Shown here: positions 35,253 through 43,566 of the stretch, piece by piece | Numbering within the stretch: the stretch's first letter is position 1 | Layout of the letters: every line of letters starts with the position of its first letter | Source: Pyropia haitanensis | Lineage: Eukaryota > Rhodophyta > Bangiophyceae > Bangiales > Bangiaceae | Reading direction: 5' to 3' | DNA length: 64,000 nucleotides | Assembly (NCBI GenBank): GCA_008729055.1 | Contig: SDUX01000004.1 | Coordinates: 6,836,559 to 6,900,558, forward strand | Program-made: the position numbers and the translations under genes | The notes under the pieces: generated by a model | The model's input: the letters and a program-made list of their open reading frames with translations, nothing else | Database searches by the model: none | What the model was told of the DNA's origin: nothing

Positions 35253-35768
35253 GAGGGTGGGAGGATGGGCGCTACGAGAGTGCAGCGGATACGTCGCGGC
35301 CAGGGGAGGGGGGAGGATGGCTTGGGTGAGAGGAGGGTTTGGGTGGGGGGAGTGATCAGGTGGGGCGGGCGTGAGTGGGAGGATGACGGCGCTCGTGGCG
35401 GTGGAGGCCGCTCTGTCGTCTCGGTTCGGCGGTGCCACGCTTCTGGTGAGGCGCATTCACCGTGAGCCCGCCGCGGTTGGCAGCGAGCGTGTCGCCCCCG
35501 CCGCTTCATTTGTACAGTGCCGAGAGGTCTTGAGGTTATGGGGGCGACGCGCGGGGACCGCATCGAGGTCCACTGGGTGCCTCGGGTCCTGCAGCTCCCT
35601 GTAGTATTCGAGAGTGTGGTTGTGCTGCGTCGAGTGCGATGTGGGGCCTTACGCGCTCTCATTTGTGGTATGTACGTGATAGCTGCCCCGCCCACCCGCC
35701 TGTGCCACGACCGACCCCGCGATGGCCTCACCCCTACCCCCACCCCCACCCCCCGCTCCTCTTGCACC
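35253..35768. other. Convergent intergenic region DCP1/NOC4
   Basis: The 516 bases between two convergent stop codons hold no supported gene. It must contain both 3' UTRs. Confidence 0.6.
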
Positions 35769-37748
35769 TCACCGCCAGCGCAAGACCCCCCCCAGCGCCA
35801 GCCCGTTCCCCACCGGCGGCACCGTGTACGCGAGCGGCGTCAGCGACCGGCGCTTGTCAAACTCGGCGTGAAAGACGTCGGCAAACGACAGGTCCGCGTA
35901 GTCGGCCACGTCGCCCGGCGGCGGCCGCGGCCGCGGCACCGCCGTCACGTCGGCCGTAAAGGCCGCCGCGACGGCCGCGACGGCGGGGCTCACGTGCGCG
36001 CGGAGGGGACCCAGCTCCCACAGGCAGCTGTCGAGCGCGCGCGCCGCGGCGGGGTCCGCCGCGGCCGCGTCGTAGACGTCGGCGCCACCCGCTCGGTGCG
36101 TCGCGGTGGGGGTGGCGGCGGGTGTGACCGCGGCGGTCCCGGTGGCGGCGGCAGCGGCCGCCTGCCCCGCCTCGGGAGCCCCCGCTGCCGCCGGTGGCGG
36201 GGCCTCGAAAAAGGAGGTAAACACGGGCGCCGGCCGCACGACCCCCCCCGCGCCCAGCGGCGCCCCTTCATCGTTGTATCGCCGGTGGACGAGCACTGAC
36301 ACGGCCGGGTGCTTGCGGAGGAGTTCCAGCGCCAGCCTCAGGCACCACATCGCGCCGTGCGGCGGGGCGACCAGCGCCAGCCGCGCCAGCCGCTTGACAA
36401 ACGCCGCGATGACCGCGGCGGGCAGGTGGCCGCCGCCCGCCAGGAACGTGGGCACCGCCGCGAGGAACGCGTGCCGGCGGCGGGCGTAGAAGAGGGTGTC
36501 GGGCGTGAGGCGCGCGTAGAGGGAGGCGTAAAACGCGGGGTAGTCGAGGCCGTGGTCCCGGATGAGCGCGTACAGGCCGTCGAGGGCGACGATGGACGCC
36601 GGGCCCCCGCGGTCGTACGCGGCAGTGAGGTAGTCGGCCAGCCGCAGGGGTGCGGCCATGCGCGGCAGCACCGTCCCGGACAGGGGCAGCAGCTTGTCCA
36701 GCTCGCCGCCCCCGCCCGGGCGGGTCGGCGCGCCCAGCGCCGCCACCCAGCAGTCTGAATACGCGGCGCGCAGCACCTTGTACGGCAGCGTCACGCCGTC
36801 GGCGCCGGCCGTCGTGCCGGCGGGGGGGAGGTGCGCTTTGCGCTTGCGCGACGCCCGCGGCTGCGACGGGCGCGCGCCACCGAGCTTGGTCGACAGCAAC
36901 GCGGGCGTCCAGCCGCCGGCGTCGGCGGGCAGCGGGATGGTCGCGTGGCCGAGCATGGCCAGCACGTTGTCCACGACACCGTCGGCGCCAGGGGGGGCGG
37001 CGGGTGGCGCCACCGTCGCCGCCGTGGCCGGCTGTCCTACGTCTGCAGCTCTGTCCCGCTTGCCGCCGGTCGACACGGCTGCACTCGCCACGGCACCCGC
37101 TGCCGGCCGCGTTGGTGGCTGCCCGTCGTCGCCGGCCGTCATGTCGTCGCCAGCGGCGGCGGCGGCCACCCCCTCCCGCCCCGACCGCTCCCGGCACAGG
37201 CGGGTGCCCACCTCGAGCGTCCACAGCTTGACATCATCATACTCGCCCACAAACGCCTCGTTGAGCGTCGCCGCCGCCGGCACGGGCGGCACCGCCCTCA
37301 GCACCGCCGCCGCCACAGGGCGCCACGCGGCGGCGCCCGCCGCGGCGGCCACCGCCAGCGCCGCGTCGGCAACGCCCGCGCCACCGCCGCCGCCGTCGCC
37401 GCCGCCGTCGCCGTCGGCCTCGCCGGCCGCGCCGCCGTCAGCGGGCGCGGACGCGGCGGGCGGCGCGTCGCGGCGGAGGGCCAGCGCGGGCAACGACGCG
37501 TGCCACTCGGCGGTGCGGGCGGCGAGCCACGCCGCGACGGGCGCGCCCGCCGCGTCGCCCGACGCGACCGCCGCGGCGGCGGCGCGGGTGAGGCGCGCCA
37601 GCGAGCGGCGGGAGGCGTGGAGGGCGGCCGTCGCGGTCGCGTCGTCGGCCGAGGTGGTGGCGTCGAGGAGGGCGGGCAGCGCGTTGGCGCCGGCCAAGCC
37701 GGCAGACCGGAGCGCCGCCTCGGCCGCGCGGACGCCGGCCACGTCCAT
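35769..37748 (-). CDS. NOC4: NOC4, nucleolar complex protein of 40S ribosome assembly
   Basis: From the ATG at 37748 the frame encodes 659 residues. The C-terminal half matches the CBF/Noc4 domain: YSDCWVAALG, VLPRMAAPLRLADYLTAAYD, GGPASIVALDGLYALIRDHG, YPAFYASLYARLTPDTLFYA, AFVKRLARLALVAPP and the tail YADLSFADVFHAEFDKRR. Noc4 works with Nop14 in the nucleolus in 18S rRNA processing and 40S export. The N-terminal half is Ala-rich with acidic and Gly insertions. The frame is open for 71 codons further upstream, where a possible splice acceptor (ctgcag) lies just before the ATG, so a 5' UTR intron is possible. The last residues, LALGGVLRWR, probably are genuine. Convergent with DCP1. Confidence 0.92.
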   Translation of the reverse strand: MDVAGVRAAEAALRSAGLAGANALPALLDATTSADDATATAALHASRRSLARLTRAAAAAVASGDAAGAPVAAWLAARTAEWHASLPALALRRDAPPAASAPADGGAAGEADGDGGGDGGGGGAGVADAALAVAAAAGAAAWRPVAAAVLRAVPPVPAAATLNEAFVGEYDDVKLWTLEVGTRLCRERSGREGVAAAAAGDDMTAGDDGQPPTRPAAGAVASAAVSTGGKRDRAADVGQPATAATVAPPAAPPGADGVVDNVLAMLGHATIPLPADAGGWTPALLSTKLGGARPSQPRASRKRKAHLPPAGTTAGADGVTLPYKVLRAAYSDCWVAALGAPTRPGGGGELDKLLPLSGTVLPRMAAPLRLADYLTAAYDRGGPASIVALDGLYALIRDHGLDYPAFYASLYARLTPDTLFYARRRHAFLAAVPTFLAGGGHLPAAVIAAFVKRLARLALVAPPHGAMWCLRLALELLRKHPAVSVLVHRRYNDEGAPLGAGGVVRPAPVFTSFFEAPPPAAAGAPEAGQAAAAAATGTAAVTPAATPTATHRAGGADVYDAAAADPAAARALDSCLWELGPLRAHVSPAVAAVAAAFTADVTAVPRPRPPPGDVADYADLSFADVFHAEFDKRRSLTPLAYTVPPVGNGLALGGVLRWR

Positions 37749-39561
37749 GGCCTCCGCTGCCTGCAGTCGCCGGGGGGGCGGGCGGGGCCAGGCGAGGGAA
37801 GCAGGGGGTGAGCAGGGGTCGGGCAAGATAGCGAGACTGGGTAAAGGAAAAGAAGAACCTGCTGGAGATACCGATGTGGGTCCCGGTCTTGCGCACCTCC
37901 TGGCCGACCGTGGGGTGGATAGGGAAGAAGGGGCGTTGGCGGCTGCGGCGAAGGACGACACTCTGCGCAGTGGGCTCTAAACCGGGATCCATGCAGTCGG
38001 CTCTTCAAGCCGGAAGGGCTTGAACAAACCTTGATTTTCCTTGAAGTGGTCGCACGCGCCGCGGCGGCCGCCGCCCCAACTGAATGGATTAGAGGCCGAT
38101 CCTCACACTTAAAAGCTTGACAAATACGGTAAAGTATATTGAAGGGAGGTGATGGGTTCCCTACTAAGGAGCATCCAATTGGCTGTCAAGTTTCGGTAAC
38201 TCTCCATCACAGTCCTCGCGGGGACCACGACGGCCATCCCTGAGCGGCCGACAATCCATCTCCATGGCCCGGCTGATGACGCCACAGAGATGCACGGTAA
38301 CACTGGCGTACTACCACCGCATCGCGGGCATGAGGCTTTAGTGACCACAGAGGCAGCGGCAGCGACTGCAGCGGCAGCGGCTGCAGTTGCGGGGGGCGCC
38401 GCGCTGGCGGCGCCAGTTGCCACTGCCGCCGACGTCCACGGTCCCGCCCTCCCGTCCCCCCTGCCGCCCGCCGGCTCTAGTCCGCATCGGGCCGCGACGG
38501 CGGCCGCGGCGGCGGCCGTGGCCGCGGCTGGTTTTGGCCCCTGTTGTCTATTACTGCCGCGAGTCTCGGCGCAAGTGCTTCGGGTGCCTGTCAGTGTCGT
38601 CGGAGAGAAGCAAGCCGACGGTTGGGAGCGTACTGTACCGCGTAATTGAAAAAAAAACTCTCAGGAAGATCTGCAGGCCGCCGAGATACGGCGTGCGCCT
38701 CACGTGATCAACTCCAGCGAGCTGCATAAATGCCGGGATACAATCCCAGAAACATGGGACTTTTCGGGTGAAACGGGGGCTACAAGCTCTTGTCGATGCT
38801 GTACTTCTATTAGGAGAGCGTGATCACGCTTAATACGGCGCGAGAGCTGTGTGCATTAGCACTTGAAGAAAGCTTGATAAACCTTGAATAATTGGTCATG
38901 ACCTGGGTGGACATCATCGTTCAGTACATCACTGTATAGCCCGCACTGAGACGCACCTTGTGGTGTATCGCAACCCCATGTCCGAGCAGGTGTTCATAAT
39001 GACTTCAAGGTTGATCACGTTTTCTTCAACAAATCGGCCTTTACGGGGTCTCTAGGGCACTTCATGATCGCCCTGGATCGTGATTTCTGCAAGGTTCTGC
39101 TTTTGAAAAGCGCTTGAAGAGGATCCCGCAACAAAGCCCACTGCGCTGGCGGAACCCGATGGCACCGCCAGTCTTGGTCCCGACGGCGACCGGGAAACCT
39201 CGGATGATCTTGTAGCACCCCCAAGTTACACAATTTGTTAGTCTGCTGATGATGATCCAAGAGCAGACAACGCACGGCAAAATAGGCCGAAGACAGCACG
39301 CGGACAGAGTGCAATCATGGTGATACAGCATGTGCGACAAGAGGAAGGGTCGGCGACCGAAGCTACCCAAAAGAATGCCGCCTTCGTGACAGAAGACCAG
39401 ACCGTCACGAGCACAAGTGCGAGGGGACAGTGCGTTCGCGTCAACGTTGAGTTTCTTCTTCGCGAGCGGCGCCCGCGACGCGGTCTGGCACGAGCCAGGT
39501 GTCGGACAACATCGAGCAGTAACGCAGGCAAACGAGGTAACATTGCTTGTACCAAACCAAG
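37749..39561. other. Intergenic region between NOC4 and the ZnT-like gene
   Basis: This is the NOC4 promoter side followed by a long, relatively AT-rich stretch (38000-39300) with only short frames. At 38109-38649 both strands stay open with Ala-rich readings, and I could not choose between them. CCTCACGTGATC at 38698-38709 repeats a site at 5041. No cation-efflux domain lies here, which matters for the neighbouring gene. Confidence 0.5.
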
Positions 39562-41558
39562 TCATGTGGCACCCGACACTGCGTTGGAAACAACCGGCAG
39601 GTCTGAGAGTGGCCTCTTGTTCTGGCTGCCGCCGACCATAAACGTCATGCCAGCAGCCACCATGACAAAGGCAATGATGAGCAGCAGCGAAAGGCCTCCC
39701 CCCTCCCCACCAGAGGCCACGTCCGCCGCGGCCGCAAGCAAAAAGGGCACAACAACGCCCACCCGCAAGAGCGTTCGCTGCGACAAGACTGGTGCGACGA
39801 GCGCCCGGATGTAGTACGGCGCCACCAGCCACAGAATGCCCACCGTGGCGTACTGCGCCACCGATAGCAACGACGTTGTAGACGCCACAGCAGGCGTGAC
39901 GAGGCCACGAGAGGAAGCCAGGGCCGCACCGATGGCAAGCAGGGACACAATCCCAGCCGCTGCGGTAACGCTGAGAGAAAACTGCCGCTTGGAGCCCCCC
40001 AACTCTGTCGCCAGCCGCCGGGTGTGCGGGCGCGACGCTTGCATAAGTACCGACGCGAGTAGCACAAGCAGGACGCCAAGCTCAGCGCGCACCGCGGACC
40101 CGTCGACAAGGAGCTCGTGAAAGAAGCCATCCCCGCTGCCGTCCCCATCGATATCAGAGTCAAAAAGAGAGAGCAAGCTGCGGTGCGACGGCTTCTGACC
40201 CGTGGGGACATTGTCCAGCGTGACTAACTGTCGTGGGGAGACGCCATCAACCCCACCGCCGATCTGCACGCGCGACAGCCGCCGCAGCGTGCCGCCCGCA
40301 TCGAACGCCAGCTCGCGTATGCCAGACATCACGCGCGGCATGAGTGACGGAGGCGTGCCGCCAGCCACCGGTGCGATAGCAGCGAGCGAACGAAGCGGCA
40401 CTGGCGGGACCGCATCCACCGCAGCTACCGATGCGGCCATGTCAGCAGTCGCAAGCAGGGCGCGCCTCCGAACAGCCAGCTGTTCGGGGAGTTGCTCTTG
40501 ACCTCGCGCACGCGCGGCCGCGGCAGACAGCCGCGAAATCTCCTCTGCCGTCTTGTGCCGCAATGCCCCGACTGATTCCCCTGCGCGATGGACGAGCGGC
40601 GACTCCTCAATGTCTGCTAACCCGGGTGCCCGCCCAGACGCGTCGTACACCAATAAGGCGTACGCCGCCAGCATCAACAGAGCACCCCGCGTCTTCCGTC
40701 GTTCGGGCAGTTCACGCCGACGGATAATGGAGGACGCGTACAGCAGGGGCAACTCCGCACCGTCAACCAACAGTGCGCGCAGCGGGCCACACGACTTGAC
40801 GCCCGCCACCCACGCGCACAGCGTGGCTGCCAGCATTGCGCCAGAGGCCGCAATCTGCTCCGCCAAAAGTGGTGTCGCAAGTAAAGCCACCACATGGCAA
40901 GCAGGAAACGATACAGCGACGTTCGAGCATGCGGGCAAAGTGCCCATGCAAAATAGCAAGGGAACAAACGAGTTGGATAAGAAAAGGAACATAAAATGAG
41001 TACGACGACCACACGTGGCGAAGGAACACGAGCTGCGGAGTACACTCGAGACCATCCCAGTAACACAGAAGAACATACAACAAAAAGGCGCACACACCTG
41101 TTGGCACAGCGCAAGCGACACGCAGAGAACGTCCAGCCCAGAAAACACCCCCGAGTCTTGTCTGTCAAGCGTACCTTGCGCCATCTCTTGGCACCGATGC
41201 GGCGGCCAGACCATGGCCTTTGCAGAGACAGCAGCACAGCAGACGCCCCAGCCACAACACAAAACAGGTAGAAAAAGAGCGGGGAGCCGTCGGCGCCGCG
41301 GAGGAAGCGGAAAGTCGCAAACGCCGCCGCCACCCGGGCCACCTTGCCACCACACAACACGGCCAAGGCGGAGCGGAGGGAGAGGGCGACAGAGTTGCCA
41401 GAAGCCCCTGCCGCGGACGACACAGACGCGGCAGAGGCAGACCCGATGGACGCCGACGACGTCGGGTTGCCCGCCGACACCGCCCCCGTCGCCGACACGG
41501 CGCCACTACCACCCCGAGCGCTGCTGCCGCTCCCAGGAAGAATGATGTTGTTGGCCAT
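39562..41558 (-). CDS. ZnT5/MTP12-like N-terminal membrane domain protein, two exons
   Basis: Exon 1 (41558-41175) and exon 2 (40854-39562) join in phase 0 to encode 558 residues. The ATG at 41558 lies in MANNIILPG. Two blocks match the N-terminal half of human ZnT5 (SLC30A5) and plant MTP12: SCGPLRALL, then ERRKTRGALLMLAAYALLVY, and later HTRRLATELGGSKRQF. With the intron removed, exactly 23 residues separate the Trp of AKRWRK from CGPLR, as in ZnT5. About nine or ten hydrophobic spans are present. In known ZnT5, a catalytic cation-diffusion domain with paired His/Asp zinc sites follows. Here the frame stops at SNAVSGAT and no such domain lies downstream before NOC4. It may be a regulatory or heterodimer-forming Golgi/ER protein, or a truncated gene. 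The homology is good; zinc transport activity is doubtful. Confidence 0.75.
40855..41174 (-). other. Spliceosomal intron in the ZnT-like gene
   Basis: This 320-base intron begins CGCAAG|GTACGC and ends GGAGCAG|ATTGCG on the minus strand. Both exon edges are phase 0. The splice restores the residue spacing seen in ZnT5 and joins the N-terminal frame to the C-terminal frame. The acceptor is preceded by a T/C-rich stretch. Confidence 0.75.
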
Positions 41559-42140
41559 GCCTCCTAGTCGCACGGTCCCCGCTCCGACGCGACGGGCCGC
41601 GCAACCTGCACAGCGCCCGCCTCAGCGGGACCGCAATGCGCGGGTGACCCGGGCGCAGCACAGCCGGTGGCCAAGCGAGCGCAGCACCAGCGACATAGAC
41701 ACGTGAGAAACGAGTCGTGCACGGGCAGCTACCCCTACCACCAGCAACAAAAAAAAAAAGCAGCAGGCAGCGCCCCTGCCACGGTTGTGCGGCGGGTCGT
41801 CCGGGCTGCAGCTGTCGTCTGCGATCCAAACCTCCGCGTTCAAGGGCCAAGTCAACAGGTCGCCAGCCCACACAGCACCTGCAAGGCACGGCTGCCACTG
41901 CCGACAGTGATAATTTCCACACAAATGGCGCAACCCTCCTGTGTAATCTGAACATGAAGAAAACAGTACTCTACACCACGTGTCTTCATTGTTCGAAATG
42001 ATCGAACTTTTATGCACGTGTTTGATACCCCCAATTATTTTCGCAAGTGCCCATCTCAAGTGTCTAGCAACTCCCTTGGTCGTCCGCTCTCCGCGGCTCG
42101 CAATGACGTCGCAGGCTCTACCGGTTGCACCAACATTAGA

Positions 42141-42256
42141 GAGTTTTGGCAAGTAATCCGACGGTCGCTTTCGACTGTATCTCGACGGAATCTGGAAAGA
42201 GTCGAGATACCGTATTTTTTCTACCGTCGCGGACTCGAACGAGTTTTGGCAAGTAA
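42141..42256. repeat. 16-bp direct repeat, 100 bases apart
   Basis: GAGTTTTGGCAAGTAA occurs at 42141-42156 and at 42241-42256. Between them is a related TCTCGACGG ... GAGTCGAGA dyad (about 42180-42208). This could be a regulatory cluster for the divergent promoters or a short insertion. Confidence 0.6.
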
Positions 42257-42858
42257 CTTTCCTGTAACGCGACAGTCCTGTACACGAACGGAACAGAAGG
42301 CGAGGCGCGCCACCACCAAGGCAGTGACGCAGCACGTCGTCCTCTCTCGTGTCCCCTCCCGAACTCCACGTCATCGCGTCGCCAGAAATATTTCACACCA
42401 CCACCCAGCGCATGTGTTGCAGCCGTCGTTGTCGTCCAGCCCGGCTGTGGCGCAGGAGCATGTTCACTCCGACCTTGGCTGTTGATGTTGGTCGGCGACA
42501 CCCGTGCCTCTGTGATGGTCCAAGGATGAGGACCACGACATGACCCCATGTGCGTGTCGTGGCTGCTGCGACCATGCGTCAGGCGCTGTAACCTGAAAAC
42601 AGCGGCTTGACTTGTCTGTATGGCCTCGGTGCGCGTGGGCCTGTGTGTCACGAACGGCGGAAGCGACTCGTCTGGCATGGTGAATATTTCTTCATTGTCA
42701 GTCTCAGCGTCGCTGCGCCCTCGCTTGCTCTCCCGCCGCCCACACGGTGCTGTGAGCGCATGCTGGTGAGTGCGGCCCTGCGCCGTTGGGGCCCTTCCAC
42801 GTTGCGTTTTGGTCGCTGTTGCGCATGTCTTCCCCCCTCTCGCGTGGCCGCCATGCAC

Positions 42859-42960
42859 CTGCGTGACGCTCTGGACAGACGTGCGTGCGCTGGCGAGGTA
42901 CGGCACCCGCTTGCGCGTCAAGATCACCTCGCCCTCCCTCCAGGCCAAGTGCACGGCCAT
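42859..42960 (-). other. Short coding-like first exon candidate
   Basis: ATG at 42960 in good context (gaaaccATGG) opens MAVHLAWREGEVILTRKRVP and continues to SVQSVTQ, with 32 of 34 codons ending in C or G. It then meets CAG|GTGCAT, a plausible 5' splice site. Beyond that, the bias falls. No matching second exon was found. It may be an orphan or decayed exon. Confidence 0.3.
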
Positions 42961-43566
42961 GGTTTCCTCAATTGATGACGATGAGGGTTGAGACGCCGCA
43001 CCGATGACCGTGTCGCGGTGCCAGGGCCCCCTGCCTGGTTGTGTGGAATTTTTTCTGCGTGTCGCGGCGTGCCGCGGCTGACAGGGGAGACGGTCGCCCT
43101 TGGCTTGGCGGCAGCCGTGACTGGTCCACTCCCTCAGCTGCCGTCCCACTGGCGCTGTGACCCTTTCGCGGCGCTGTGGACGAGTGCTCCGTCGTTGGAG
43201 GGGGTGACCCTCGTGGCCCGCCTTCCGCACCACCCGTGTGCGGTGGCCTCGTGCACTTTTTTTTGGCCCTGTCTGGATAGTGGCCGCCGTGCCCAGTCAC
43301 CAGGCTCGGCAGGCCTGGTCGAGCTCCTGGTCGCGGGGGTGAGGGCGGCACGCGGACGACGCCGTCCCCGCCAGCGCGGTGGCCGTCGCCGGCCGTCCCT
43401 CCAGCGCTGTGGTCGTCGCCGGCCGTCGAGCTGCTGGCCCCACTCCGCTACCCCGCGCACCAACCCGCACTCTGCCTCTCCTCCTCGTGCCACTGTTGCG
43501 CGTCGCACACCACCGTACTGCCCACTAGGAAGCGGGGGCTGAGGCCCGTTCCGGGCTGCCGCCACG

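Larger units (their letters stand above)
41559..43566. other. Divergent intergenic region, ZnT-like gene and AMP-binding gene
   Basis: This is about 2 kb shared by two divergent genes, so it should hold both promoters. It has an AT-rich centre (41940-42260), the direct repeat at 42141/42241 and one small coding-like island at 42859-42960. No full gene is supported. Confidence 0.5.

Noticed and set aside
38109..38649. Overlapping open frames on both strands with protein-like readings
   Set aside because: Both strands read equally well and third-position bias is weak, so neither can be chosen.
41622..42374. 250-residue minus-strand frame upstream of the ZnT-like gene
   Set aside because: Coding bias is weak, Cys/Trp are scattered, and it lies in the likely promoter region.
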